64,000 bases of DNA from Empedobacter sp036647415 (GCF_036647415.1 NZ_JAVXKG010000009.1:1-64000); one strand, 5' to 3'. Counted from the first letter of the stretch, positions 16,063 through 25,713 are shown. Numbers and translations are program-made. The notes: generated by a model not told the origin, from the sequence alone.

Positions 16063-18033
16063 ATGAAAAAGTATCTCTTTTTTACACTAACAATTTGTTT
16101 CTCAATTGGAATAATCATTTCTGAATTATTAATTCCTGCTACAAATTTACAAATTATATTTTTTCTGATAGCCGCCTTACTTTTTATAAGTGTGTTAAAA
16201 AATAATAATAGGCAAAATATCTACGCATACTTAGGTATTTCGATAATTTTAGGCATCTATATTCATCAAAATTATAATCAAGAGCGAGGTAAAAAGATCA
16301 TACCTACATCAAAAATATTCTTTTTAGAAATCGTTAATCAAGGTAATGAAACAGAAAAATATCAGAATTATATTGTAAAAGATTTAGGAACTAATCAACA
16401 ACTAATTTTACATCTAAAGCATCAAAATCAAAAATATTATCCAAATGATGAAATCATTGTTTATTCAAAATCAACGGAAATTCAAGGTATTTTAAATCCA
16501 TATCAGTTTGATTATAAAAAATTTTTAGCACGAAAAAGAATTTACGCACAATTATTTGCCGAAAATGTTATTTCTAAACATAAAGATGGAAAAGGATTTT
16601 ATAATTGGACTGCAAAATCAAAAGAAACTGTTCGAAATAAGTTAAAACAACAAGGTTATACTGTAGAAAGTAGAGCCATTATTTCTTCGATGCTTTTGGG
16701 CGATAGAACAGAGCTTACAAATGAGTTGAATCAAGGTTATATTGCAACTGGAGTTGTACATATTTTGTCGATTTCTGGTCTTCATGTGATGATGATTTTC
16801 TTGATTTTACAAACAACTTTTCAGCCATTATTAAGACTAAAAAATGGTCGAAAAATTAGAATAATTAGTAGTCTAATTTTTATTTGGATCTTCGCTTTTT
16901 ATGTCGAATTACAACCTCCTGTTTTTCGTTCTGCTTTGATGATTACGATTTATTATGTGAGCGAATTACTCAATCGTCCAAAAAATATTTATCACACGTT
17001 ATCACTTTCAGCATTCATTATTCTTGTATTTCAGCCAAATTATTTATTTGATGTTGGTTTTCAATTAAGTTTTTCAGCGGTATTTTTTATCGTTTGGCTC
17101 AATCCTATTTTTGAAAATTTCTGGAAAGTAAAAAATAACTTTATTCGGAAAATAAAGGTAATGACAGAAACAAGTATTTCAGCTCAGATAGGAACTTTAC
17201 CTATTTCTGTTTATTATTTCAATCAATTTTCAGGATTATTTTTATTTGGAAATTTAATCTTAATTCCTGCTTCTTTTTTGATGATTTGTGGTGGAATTAT
17301 CAGTATTATTTTAGTCATTTTTGATCTTAAAATAACTTATTATGTATGGATTTTTAACCAATTTATTTATTACTCAAACCAGTATATTTATTGGTTAGCG
17401 AGTTTCAAATTTGTCGCAAAAGATATTTACATCAGTCTATTTACGGCTGTTTTATTAGGAGTAATTATTTATTTTCTGAGACCTCTTATTCTTAATAAAT
17501 CTAGAATAGCTTTAGCTACAATAATTGGTTGTGTAATTTTGATAGAATCGGGAAGGTTTTTACAGATTTATCAACTTAATACTAGCAATGAATTAATCGT
17601 TTTCAATCAATATAAAAATAGTATTATCGGTATTAGAAATGCTCGAAATCTAGCCATTTTTAGCGAAAAACCAATTGATGAAAAAACCTATACTTATACG
17701 TTGAAACCTTATAAAATACATAACAGAATTAGAGAAGTTGATTTTTACTCGTATCAATCAAGTTTTAAACATACTCAGTTTATTAAACATGCAACTTCTA
17801 TCGAAACGAAGACATTCAAACTTCTTTTGGATAAAGATGATTCTAATGTTCCTTTTTATGCCTTAATTCATAATTCTAAACGATATGATTATGAAAAAAA
17901 TAACCAATTAAAAAGGGTAATTGCTGATACCAGCAACTACCCTTCTATTGTAACAGAATTAGAAACTAAATATAGTTCTGATTCTTTGTTATGGAAAACC
18001 TCAGAAAGAGGTTATTTCTCAATTAAATTTTGA
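16063..18033 (+). CDS. comEC: ComEC/Rec2 family DNA-uptake channel protein
   Basis: The 656 residues show an N-terminal membrane region and a soluble DUF4131-like domain (about 60-190), followed by the Competence core with its signature SMLLGDRTELTNEL and the block GVVHILSISGLHVMM (about 226-240), then several membrane helices to about 495. The remaining C-terminal part is soluble. The metallo-beta-lactamase domain of many ComEC proteins is not apparent: no HxHxDH motif is seen. The family forms the inner-membrane channel for single-stranded DNA in transformation. The 3' end overlaps the convergent thioredoxin gene by 11 bases. Confidence 0.87.
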   Translation: MKKYLFFTLTICFSIGIIISELLIPATNLQIIFFLIAALLFISVLKNNNRQNIYAYLGISIILGIYIHQNYNQERGKKIIPTSKIFFLEIVNQGNETEKYQNYIVKDLGTNQQLILHLKHQNQKYYPNDEIIVYSKSTEIQGILNPYQFDYKKFLARKRIYAQLFAENVISKHKDGKGFYNWTAKSKETVRNKLKQQGYTVESRAIISSMLLGDRTELTNELNQGYIATGVVHILSISGLHVMMIFLILQTTFQPLLRLKNGRKIRIISSLIFIWIFAFYVELQPPVFRSALMITIYYVSELLNRPKNIYHTLSLSAFIILVFQPNYLFDVGFQLSFSAVFFIVWLNPIFENFWKVKNNFIRKIKVMTETSISAQIGTLPISVYYFNQFSGLFLFGNLILIPASFLMICGGIISIILVIFDLKITYYVWIFNQFIYYSNQYIYWLASFKFVAKDIYISLFTAVLLGVIIYFLRPLILNKSRIALATIIGCVILIESGRFLQIYQLNTSNELIVFNQYKNSIIGIRNARNLAIFSEKPIDEKTYTYTLKPYKIHNRIREVDFYSYQSSFKHTQFIKHATSIETKTFKLLLDKDDSNVPFYALIHNSKRYDYEKNNQLKRVIADTSNYPSIVTELETKYSSDSLLWKTSERGYFSIKF

Positions 18034-18466
18034 TGTCTTGTATAAAATCGTTTGCCACTCTAAAACCTAAAACAACTTTGTTTACGGCTCCTTTTCCGTC
18101 CATCAAAACGGTTGCTGGATAACTTAGTTGTCCGTTTGTAAACGCATAAGCTATATAGTTTGCTTTAGCTGGTGCAATGTAAGTGTAATTAATTCCATTA
18201 AATTTTACCATTTCTTTCGTCTCGGCATCAAATTTTATAGCAATATAATTTTTGTTTACATAATCTGCAACCTTCGCATCTGTAAAAGTTTCTTTGTCAA
18301 GACGTTTACAAAATCCACACCATGTTGTATAGAAATTAATCAATACTGGTTTTTCTGGATGTGCTTTTATTTCTTTTGTCGCTTCATCTAATGTTAACCA
18401 TTTAATTTCTTGTCCGAAAAGAAATGATGAAAAGATAAATACAACTATAGCTAAACTAGATTTCAT
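18023..18466 (-). CDS. exported thioredoxin-family protein
   Basis: The 147 residues have a signal peptide (cut near 18, SFLFGQ) and a thioredoxin fold with active site WCGFC (Cys50, Cys53) in the block LINFYTTWCGFCKRLDKETF, resembling the C-terminal domain of DsbD and related periplasmic thiol reductases. A cis-Pro equivalent is in QLSYPATVLMDGKG. It is the last gene of a unit with two peptide transporters, 13 bases after the first of them. Its substrate is unknown. Confidence 0.9.
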   Translation of the reverse strand: MKSSLAIVVFIFSSFLFGQEIKWLTLDEATKEIKAHPEKPVLINFYTTWCGFCKRLDKETFTDAKVADYVNKNYIAIKFDAETKEMVKFNGINYTYIAPAKANYIAYAFTNGQLSYPATVLMDGKGAVNKVVLGFRVANDFIQDIKI

Positions 18467-18479
18467 AGCGTTTTATTTT

Positions 18480-20564
18480 TTATTTAACTCCGTGCATCAA
18501 TTTCTTCAATACTGGGTTTAATGCCATTACTAATAATCCTGCAACAATTGGTACAATTGTAAAGATTAAGAAGAAAGTTGATAACGAATATGTTTTTGTT
18601 ATATTTTCGATTTGACCACCTAAAATAGCTGCCAATTTGTTACCAATTGCAATAGCAAGGTACCACATTCCGAACATAAATGCAATCATACGAGCTGGAA
18701 CTAATTTCGACACGTAAGAAAGACCTACTGGAGATAAACAAAGTTCTCCTAATGTGTGGAATAAATAAGCTAATACTAACCAAATGATAGAAACACGTAC
18801 ACCTTCTGCGATTCCATAAGAACCAAAAGCTAAACATCCGAATCCGATTGCCATAATGATTAATCCTAAACCATATTTTACAGCTGCAGATGGATTGTAT
18901 TTAGAATCCCAAACACGAGAAACTAATGATGCCAATGCAATGATAAAGAAAGAATTTAATGTCGAGAACCAAGAAACTGTAATTTCTACTTGAGAATCTT
19001 TAATTTCTGCAACTTTAGCAGGAACTATTTCAGATGGTTTACTCTCTTTTTTATATTCAGCATCTAATTTTACTAAACTTTCTGGTGAAACTAAAACAAA
19101 TTTATCTCCTTCTTGGTGAATGTTAATATCAGTTCCTTTTGTTAAAGCGTCTTGCGAAGCTAAATTAATTGTTTCTGTAACAATTTTATCTGTAGAGTTT
19201 GCAACATAAGAAGCTGTAACTGGTGTTTTAACAAAAACGGGTTGACCTTCTTCATTCATAACTTGCTTACCAGAATCGTCTAATTTAGCCGTTTCAATTG
19301 CTTGGTAAGAAACATCATAAGAGTGTGAAGACCAGTTATAGTTTAACATCCAAACGGCAGCAGCCCAAATTCCTAAGAATGTAAACGCTAAAACTACGTT
19401 AGATAATAATGCTTTTTTGTACGTCTGTTTTGCTAATAAAATCAATACATAAGAGATGAACAATAATGGAACAACTGTTAATAATGTATTGAAAACATTG
19501 AATGCCATTGCAGCATCACCAATCAAATTACGTTCGGTATTATCACGTGCAAAGATTACTAACGATGTAGCACCTTGCTCGAAAGACATCCAGAAGAAAA
19601 TTACGAAGAATGCGAAGATAATTACAGCAATCATACGATCACGAACCACTTTTGTATAATTTGCTAAACGACGAATTACAACAAATAAGAACAAGATTAA
19701 AGCAACAATAATCACTACATTTTGTCCTGATAATCCTCCTATAGAGAATGGAAATAAGTTAATTCCACCAATTGCATTTAATGGATCATTGAATGCATAA
19801 GCTAAACCTAAAACTGTCATTAAAACAATTAAGATTTGATCTAAAACTGTAAATGGATTTGGTTTTTCTCCTGGCTCGTATTTTGGTGTTTCATCATCAG
19901 CAGTAATTTGATTTCCTGATTTTGATGGAACTTCTCCTACTTTTCCAAATAATGGTTTTGCTAACCAGAATTGTAATGTTCCTAATAACATAAAGATTCC
20001 GGCAAGTCCGAATCCCCAATGCCAACCTACTTTTTCTGCTAAGAATCCACAAAGCATCATTCCGAAGAATGCACCAGCGTTAACTCCCATGTAGAAAATT
20101 GTGTATGCACCATCTTTTTTCTCAGGGAAATCTTTGTACATTTCTGATAAGATTGATGTCATATTTGGTTTAAAGAAACCAGTTCCTATTACCAAACATC
20201 CTAATCCTAAATATAAAAATATTGGTGTATCAAAAGCCATAAATGCGTGACCTAAAGTCATGATAATTGCTCCGACAACAACTGCCCAGCGATAACCAAT
20301 GTATTTATCTGCTATAATTCCTCCAAAAATTGGTGTAATGTAAAGTAACATTGCGTAAGTACCATACAAAGCAGTTGCTTTTTCGATGGACCACTCCCAA
20401 CCTGGATTTAATCCAATAACTGCAGCCGTTAAAAACTGAATTAATAAAACGCGCATTCCGTAGAAAGAAAAACGCTCCCACATCTCTGTAAAGAAAAGTA
20501 CGAACAATCCTGATGGATGTCCAAGTACTTTAGAATCAAAGAAATTTTCCGATTTTGAACTCAT
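18480..20564 (-). CDS. POT-family peptide:proton symporter with large inserted domain
   Basis: The 694 residues have the POT/PTR2 signatures: EMWERFSFYGMRVLLIQFL near the start, GGIIADKYIGYR, FYMGVNAGAFFG, and the late block LGELCLSPVGLSYVSKL. Family members usually have about 500 residues. The extra length is a hydrophilic segment of about 120 residues (about 406-525, NWSSHSYDVSY to EITVSW) between membrane helices, probably periplasmic. It takes up di- and tripeptides with protons. It is in tandem with another POT gene (27-base gap) and followed by a thioredoxin gene. Confidence 0.93.
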   Translation of the reverse strand: MSSKSENFFDSKVLGHPSGLFVLFFTEMWERFSFYGMRVLLIQFLTAAVIGLNPGWEWSIEKATALYGTYAMLLYITPIFGGIIADKYIGYRWAVVVGAIIMTLGHAFMAFDTPIFLYLGLGCLVIGTGFFKPNMTSILSEMYKDFPEKKDGAYTIFYMGVNAGAFFGMMLCGFLAEKVGWHWGFGLAGIFMLLGTLQFWLAKPLFGKVGEVPSKSGNQITADDETPKYEPGEKPNPFTVLDQILIVLMTVLGLAYAFNDPLNAIGGINLFPFSIGGLSGQNVVIIVALILFLFVVIRRLANYTKVVRDRMIAVIIFAFFVIFFWMSFEQGATSLVIFARDNTERNLIGDAAMAFNVFNTLLTVVPLLFISYVLILLAKQTYKKALLSNVVLAFTFLGIWAAAVWMLNYNWSSHSYDVSYQAIETAKLDDSGKQVMNEEGQPVFVKTPVTASYVANSTDKIVTETINLASQDALTKGTDINIHQEGDKFVLVSPESLVKLDAEYKKESKPSEIVPAKVAEIKDSQVEITVSWFSTLNSFFIIALASLVSRVWDSKYNPSAAVKYGLGLIIMAIGFGCLAFGSYGIAEGVRVSIIWLVLAYLFHTLGELCLSPVGLSYVSKLVPARMIAFMFGMWYLAIAIGNKLAAILGGQIENITKTYSLSTFFLIFTIVPIVAGLLVMALNPVLKKLMHGVK

Positions 20565-20591
20565 GTTTGTTTGTTATATATATCTTAAAAA

Positions 20592-22118
20592 TTATTTTAC
20601 GTCTTGCATTAATTTACGCACTAATGGAGAGATTAAAATTAAAATTACACCTGCAATTACTGCATAAAGCGCAATTTCTTTGTAACCGTCTGCATAAGCA
20701 TATAATCTATCCAAATTAGTTCCTCCATCTCCTGTAGAGTTTGACATATTAGCACCTATGATTCCTGCAACATATTGCCCATAAGCAGATGCTAAGAACC
20801 ACATACCCATCATCATTCCTTGTAAATTCTTTGTCGATAATTTTGTCATGATTGATAAACCAATTGGTGACAAACATAATTCTCCGAATGTAATGATTAA
20901 TAATGCAATTGTGAAAAAGTTAAGTGAAGTAACACCTTCTGCATTTGCAAAGAATTTTGTTGCAAAAAGCGCGTAATATCCTAATCCTAATAAGATAAAT
21001 CCTAATCCGAATTTAATAACTGTATTTGGTTGTATTTTCTTTTTTGCTAGCCAAATCCATAATAAACCTAATAATGGTGCGAAGATGATAATAAAAAATG
21101 CTCCACCAGAATTGTTTACACCATTTGGATCTAAATTAATTCCTAATAAATTAGAGTCTAAATTTTTTGCAGCATAAATACTTAAAGATCCTCCTGCTTG
21201 CTCATAAATCCCCCAAAATAAGATAGAAAATATAATAAATACTAAAGCAGCATATAATTTTTTACGTTCCTGAGATGTTACTTTTGTCATCTCATAGAAT
21301 AAATATAACAATGTTAATGGTCCTACAGTGTACATAAAATAGTCTGTGTAATCTGTATTTTTAACCATTATCATAATTAATGGAATAGATAAAATTGTAC
21401 AAACATATACAGCGATTTCTTTCCAAAGTGGCATTCTTTCAGATTTTCCATCTACTGATAATTTGCGTGGTTGTAAACCAATTGGTCCTAAATGTTTTTC
21501 TGTAAAAAAGAAATTAATCAAACTGATTAACATTACAAAAGCCGCTAAACCAAAAGCAACATTCCAACGATGTGCCTCGTCAATAATACTTGTTAGCATG
21601 TGACCTTTCCCAATCGCAATACAAATATATCCTCCAAGAAAAGCACCTAAATTGATTCCTGCATAAAATAATGAAAAACCTGCATCGGTTCTTTCGTCAC
21701 CTTTTTTATACAATTCTCCTACCATTGTAGAGATGTTTGGTTTAAAGAAACCAGTTCCTACAACAGTAAATGACATTCCTACAAAAAATAAATCATGCGG
21801 ATTTGTGGCCAATAAAATACTCCCTAAAATCATGAGAGAACCACCCCAAAATAATGATTTCCTGAATCCTAAAATTTTATCTGCAAATAAACCTCCTACG
21901 AATGTGAAGGCGTAAACAAATGCTTGTATTGCTGCATATTGTAATTGTGATTGAGCTTCTTCAAATTTTAATTGGTCAATCATAAAGAAAACCAACATTC
22001 CACGCATACCGTAGAAGCAAAATCTCTCCCACATTTCAGAAAAGAAAAGGCTCCAAATTTGTTTTGGATATTTTCCTTTAAAATTCTGAATTTCTTCTAA
22101 AGTTAATTCTTTACTCAT
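20592..22118 (-). CDS. POT-family peptide:proton symporter
   Basis: The 508-residue transporter has the family blocks EMWERFCFYGMRGMLVFFM, GGLFADKILGFRKS, FYAGINLGAFLGG and FGELCLSPIGLSIMTKL. Its length is normal and it lacks the large insert of its downstream neighbour, so the pair is a diverged tandem. A TATATTAG element at 22137-22144 on the minus strand, one base off the -7 consensus, might drive the operon. The neighbouring dipeptidyl peptidase, which has its own promoter and terminator, suggests a joint role in peptide use. Confidence 0.94.
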   Translation of the reverse strand: MSKELTLEEIQNFKGKYPKQIWSLFFSEMWERFCFYGMRGMLVFFMIDQLKFEEAQSQLQYAAIQAFVYAFTFVGGLFADKILGFRKSLFWGGSLMILGSILLATNPHDLFFVGMSFTVVGTGFFKPNISTMVGELYKKGDERTDAGFSLFYAGINLGAFLGGYICIAIGKGHMLTSIIDEAHRWNVAFGLAAFVMLISLINFFFTEKHLGPIGLQPRKLSVDGKSERMPLWKEIAVYVCTILSIPLIMIMVKNTDYTDYFMYTVGPLTLLYLFYEMTKVTSQERKKLYAALVFIIFSILFWGIYEQAGGSLSIYAAKNLDSNLLGINLDPNGVNNSGGAFFIIIFAPLLGLLWIWLAKKKIQPNTVIKFGLGFILLGLGYYALFATKFFANAEGVTSLNFFTIALLIITFGELCLSPIGLSIMTKLSTKNLQGMMMGMWFLASAYGQYVAGIIGANMSNSTGDGGTNLDRLYAYADGYKEIALYAVIAGVILILISPLVRKLMQDVK

Positions 22119-22176
22119 ATTTTCTTTAACTAAACGCTAATATATCATTTAGATTTTATTAGCAATCAACGAAAAT

Positions 22177-22210
22177 AAAAAAAACCTCCGACAATGCAGA
22201 GGTTTTTTTT
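22177..22210 (-). terminator. intrinsic terminator of the dipeptidyl peptidase gene
   Basis: Eight A before CCTC, a ten-base loop and GAGG before eight T form an extended stem. On the minus strand it ends in a T run 80 bases past the stop. Confidence 0.7.
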
Positions 22211-22289
22211 GTTTAATGTATGATTTTTGTCAAATTGAATACTCAACAATCGAAATCGTTGGCGTATTCTAATAAAACAGTCTTTTTTG

Positions 22290-24449
22290 TTATAGATTTT
22301 TCTTAATAAAGTTCGTCATTTTACGGTAAAGCTGAACACGAGTGGCTCCACCATAAATTCCGTGATCTTTATCTGTATAAATTGCCATGTCGAAATCTTT
22401 GTTCGCTTGTACCAACGCTTCAGACAACTCAAATGTGTTTTGTGGATGCACATTATCGTCCGCAGAACCATGAATTAACAAGAAATTTCCTTTTAAATCT
22501 TTTGCATAATTTATTGGTGAATTGTCGTCGTAACCAGCTGCATTTTCTTCTGGAGTACGCATAAAACGCTCTGTATAAACAGAATCATAATAACGCCAAT
22601 TGGTTACAGGAGCTACTGCAATTGCAGCTTTGAAAACATCTGCACCTTTAAATAAAACATTAGACGCCATAAAACCTCCGTAAGACCAACCCCAAATTCC
22701 GATACGAGATTTATCTACATAAGGTAAGTTTCCGATTTCTTTTGCTGCTGCAATTTGATCTTCAACTTCATATTTCCCTAATTGTAAATACGTTTGTTTC
22801 TTGAAAGCTTCTCCCTTGTATCCCGTTCCACGTCCGTCAACACAAAAAACAATGTAACCTTCTTGTGCCAACATCATGTGCCAATAATCGTTAGAATTGA
22901 AGTAAGAATTATTTACATTCTGAGATCCTGGACCAGAATATTGATACATCAAAACTGGGTATTTTTTATTTGGATCAAAATTCTTTGGTTTGATAACATA
23001 GGCGTTCAACTCATTTCCTGCAGCAGTTTTCAATACAAATAATTCTTTTGTACCAATGTTATCTGCATTCAATTTATCTTTTAAAGGAGAGTTTTCTACA
23101 ATCACACCCAAATCTTTTCCAGCTTTTGCATCAACTAAACTAATTGTTTTTGGTGTTGTTGTATTAGAAAAAGTATTGATAAAATAAGTGAAATTCTTAC
23201 TGAAAGCAGCCGAATTTGTTCCATTATTTTTTGTCAACATAGTCGTTTTCTTACCATCTAAACTAACCGAAGAAATTTGTCTTTCTGTCGAAATACGTTT
23301 TCCGTTATTTGCATTAGATTGATAATAAAGTGTCTTGTTTGCAGGATTGTATCCATAATAATTTGTTACTTCCCAATCTCCTTTTGTTACTTGGTTAATC
23401 AACTTTCCATTATCTGCATAATGATAAATATGATTGTTTCCATCGCGTTCCGAAGTCCATAAGAAAGAATTATCTGCTAAAAACTCTACCGTTAAATTAT
23501 CCGTTTCAATCCACGATTTATTTGTTTCTGTAAATAATTTGTTTACTTTTTTTGTTGATAAATCATAAAACGAAACATCTACATTATTTTGATGACGATT
23601 TGATGTCGCAACTGTTAATAAATTCGCTTTATTAGAGAATTTAATTTTCGGAATGTAATAATTTTGTACACCTCCTAAATCAACTTTTGTTGTAGAATTA
23701 GCCTTTGTATCATAAACATGAAGCGTCACAACCGAATTGTCTTGCCCAGCTTTTGGATATTTGTAACGTAATTCTTTTGGATAAAGATTGTTGTAATAAA
23801 TCGGAATATTAATTTCTTTTACTTTAGATTCATCAAAACGAACAAAAGCTAAAGATGTTCCGTCAGCATTCCAATCAAAATTGCGTACAAAACCGAACTC
23901 CTCTTCATAAACCCAATCGTTAATACCGTTGATAATATTATTCTTCTTACCGTCAGTTGTAACTTGTGTTACTTTATTTGTTTTAAGATCTTGAATGTAT
24001 AAATTATTTTCAAAAGCAAAAGCTACTTTAGACGCATCTGGAGAAAATAAAGGCTCTTGAATTCCTTTTCCGTCAAAAAGCAATGTTTTAGTTTGTGTTT
24101 GTGTATCATAAACTTCAAATTTTGCCGTAAACGAGTGGCGATAAATTTGATTAGATTCTGTTTGTAATAAAACATAACGCTCATCAGCACTAAATTCATA
24201 CCCTTCAAATTGTCCTTTTACCAATGTAATATCAGCAGATTGTCCTTTTTTCAAAGTAGATTCGTACGAACGTTTTACCAAACCATCTTTGGTTAAAATT
24301 GTATAATTTTCGCCATCATTCAAAGAATTTACACCATACAAAGAGTTCTCTCTATATTTTCCACCATAAATACCTTCAAGTGTAATTTGTTGCGCAAAAG
24401 AGCAAACACTCAACGCAAAAACAGTTAAACTTAAAATAATTTTTTTCAT
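22290..24449 (-). CDS. S9 family peptidase, dipeptidyl peptidase IV type
   Basis: The 719-residue protein has a signal peptide (cut near 19, VCSFAQ), an N-terminal eight-bladed propeller domain (about 30-470, DPPIV_N) and a C-terminal alpha/beta-hydrolase domain. The catalytic Ser lies in GWSYGG (about 588), Asp in GSADDNVH (about 666) and His in DKDHGIYG (about 701). NDWVYEEEFG matches the Glu-pair segment that binds the peptide N-terminus in DPP IV. It releases X-Pro/X-Ala dipeptides in the periplasm or outside the cell, and the two adjacent POT transporters could import these. It has its own -7 box and terminator. Confidence 0.95.
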   Translation of the reverse strand: MKKIILSLTVFALSVCSFAQQITLEGIYGGKYRENSLYGVNSLNDGENYTILTKDGLVKRSYESTLKKGQSADITLVKGQFEGYEFSADERYVLLQTESNQIYRHSFTAKFEVYDTQTQTKTLLFDGKGIQEPLFSPDASKVAFAFENNLYIQDLKTNKVTQVTTDGKKNNIINGINDWVYEEEFGFVRNFDWNADGTSLAFVRFDESKVKEINIPIYYNNLYPKELRYKYPKAGQDNSVVTLHVYDTKANSTTKVDLGGVQNYYIPKIKFSNKANLLTVATSNRHQNNVDVSFYDLSTKKVNKLFTETNKSWIETDNLTVEFLADNSFLWTSERDGNNHIYHYADNGKLINQVTKGDWEVTNYYGYNPANKTLYYQSNANNGKRISTERQISSVSLDGKKTTMLTKNNGTNSAAFSKNFTYFINTFSNTTTPKTISLVDAKAGKDLGVIVENSPLKDKLNADNIGTKELFVLKTAAGNELNAYVIKPKNFDPNKKYPVLMYQYSGPGSQNVNNSYFNSNDYWHMMLAQEGYIVFCVDGRGTGYKGEAFKKQTYLQLGKYEVEDQIAAAKEIGNLPYVDKSRIGIWGWSYGGFMASNVLFKGADVFKAAIAVAPVTNWRYYDSVYTERFMRTPEENAAGYDDNSPINYAKDLKGNFLLIHGSADDNVHPQNTFELSEALVQANKDFDMAIYTDKDHGIYGGATRVQLYRKMTNFIKKNL

Positions 24450-24481
24450 AATTGTATCCTAAACATGTGAGTTCAAACTAT

Positions 24482-24489
24482 CAAATATA
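24482..24489 (-). promoter_or_regulatory. -7 promoter element of the dipeptidyl peptidase gene
   Basis: TATATTTG on the minus strand is an exact TAnnTTTG, giving a leader of about 28 bases. No good -33 TTG was seen. Confidence 0.5.
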
Positions 24490-24689
24490 ATCAATTCTAT
24501 TTTTTCTACTGATACATTTGCTTGAATAATTGATTATAATCGTTCATTACAAAGGAAAATACGTCTCTATTTTATAGTTCTAGCAATTTATTCATAACAA
24601 ATATTCATTATTTTGATCAAGAACATTTTTAAGCTTAAAATCTATAATATAATGAATTAAATAAGACAAATTACAATTTCAATCATACA

Positions 24690-24735
24690 TGTCCACATTT
24701 GTCCAGTTTTGTCCAGTTCTGTCCACATTTGTCAT
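24690..24735. repeat. TGTCC decamer array, period 10
   Basis: TGTCCACATT, TGTCCAGTTT, TGTCCAGTTC, TGTCCACATT and a decayed fifth TGTCAT follow each other without spacers, so GTCCA recurs at 24691, 24701, 24711 and 24721, with GTCAT at 24731. This places the motif on the same face of the helix. Confidence 0.85.
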
Positions 24736-24840
24736 TACATTTTTTTGTAAATAATTACTTTTCGCAAAAATAAACTCCTCTACATGCCTTTGTTTATAAA
24801 GGTTTCAGTTCATCTCGGAAAACAGCTCATTTTAGTCTTG

Positions 24841-24879
24841 TTCGACCATCGCTCGACCTTTGTTCGAGAACTCTTCGAC
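24841..24879. repeat. TTCGA array, period 11
   Basis: TCGA recurs at 24842, 24853, 24864 and 24875, exactly 11 bases apart, each preceded by T or C. A further TCGA at 24917 is out of phase. It is not coding in an obvious way. Confidence 0.8.
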
Positions 24880-24989
24880 GAACTTGTGGAAAAATGCACC
24901 TTTGCGAGGACAATGGTCGAAGAAAACACGAATAATTTGATTTTATTGTAACTTATTGTACTTTAGGATTTAATTAAACACTAATTATT

Positions 24990-25382
24990 ATGAAAAAAAT
25001 AATATTTTATTTTATTTTTTTATTATCTATTATAAGCTGTTATCCTGGATATAATGTTTATATTATAAATAATACTCATTCTAAAATTGAATTACAAACC
25101 TATCCATCAATAGAAAAAAGGATAGGAATAAAACAAGGCATTTCCTACAATAAAATTAATTCTAAAAAAATAAATGGAATAGATAATTTTGAGGAAGGAA
25201 TCTACAACTTAAATCCAAATGATAGTCTTTTGTTATTTGGAGAAAGAGGTTCACCAGGGAATTATTTACCCTTTAGTTCTGTTAAAATAAAAAAATATGA
25301 TACTTTAGAAATAAAAAATTCTAATCTTTTAGATAATATTAATTATAAAAAAGGGCATAAATATTATATTATAATAAGGTAG
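24990..25382 (+). CDS. hypothetical lipoprotein
   Basis: The 130-residue protein has a short signal and likely lipidated Cys17 (LLSIISC). The remainder is Lys/Asn/Ile-rich with no recognised family. The codon choice is extremely A+T rich (AAA, AAT, ATA), more so than the neighbouring core genes, which together with its isolated position suggests recent acquisition. A perfect 9-bp stem (ATGTGTTGT and ACAACACAT, 25391-25414) follows the stop but lacks a T run. It may belong with the broken toxin-like gene and the second lipoprotein downstream. Confidence 0.6.
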   Translation: MKKIIFYFIFLLSIISCYPGYNVYIINNTHSKIELQTYPSIEKRIGIKQGISYNKINSKKINGIDNFEEGIYNLNPNDSLLLFGERGSPGNYLPFSSVKIKKYDTLEIKNSNLLDNINYKKGHKYYIIIR

Positions 25383-25441
25383 TGTATCAGATGTGTTGTT
25401 ATCTCACAACACATTCATTATAAAAAATTTAACAATAATAA

Positions 25442-25707
25442 AAACAATCATACCCTAAGAATGTAACTTTATTTGGTCATAGTCATCCCGCTGGAGATAT
25501 AAGTCCATCTGGTTTAAATGTTTATACGGATGAAACAAAATCAGATCTGCGATTTCTGGTTTAGGAGGAGATATGGATGTAATAAATTCAGGTTATAACA
25601 TCAATCATTTTATATATGTTCCAGGTTATCATACAGGACCTAAAACTATTCTTTATAATAAAGAAGGGGTTATTTCTCCAATGAGGAATGGATTACAAGC
25701 AAAATAA
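25442..25707 (+). pseudogene. C-terminal remnant of a toxin-like gene, frameshifted
   Basis: A frame starting after a stop at 25439-25441 reads NVTLFGHSHPAGDISPSG and continues to SDLRFLV, then a stop at 25562. The next frame carries on with ISGLGGDMDVINSGYN, FIYVPGYHTGPKTILYN and ends at 25707. One base lost near 25550 explains both halves. The HSHPAGD...SD pattern and the FIYVPG...LYN ending resemble the DUF4329/JAB-like domains at the C-termini of Rhs-type polymorphic toxins. The family assignment is tentative. No start codon or upstream part of the protein remains, so it is a fragment. Confidence 0.55.
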
Positions 25708-25713
25708 ATTAAT

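Larger units (their letters stand above)
24490..24989. other. gene-free interval with two phased repeat arrays
   Basis: No open frame of note lies here. It contains the promoter side of the peptidase gene, a ten-base-period GTCCA array (24690-24735) and an eleven-base-period TCGA array (24841-24879). Local G+C is higher in the second array than in the flanks. Confidence 0.7.

Noticed and set aside
24690..24880. CRISPR array
   Set aside because: Repeats of 10-11 bases with no spacers and no cas genes nearby do not fit CRISPR.
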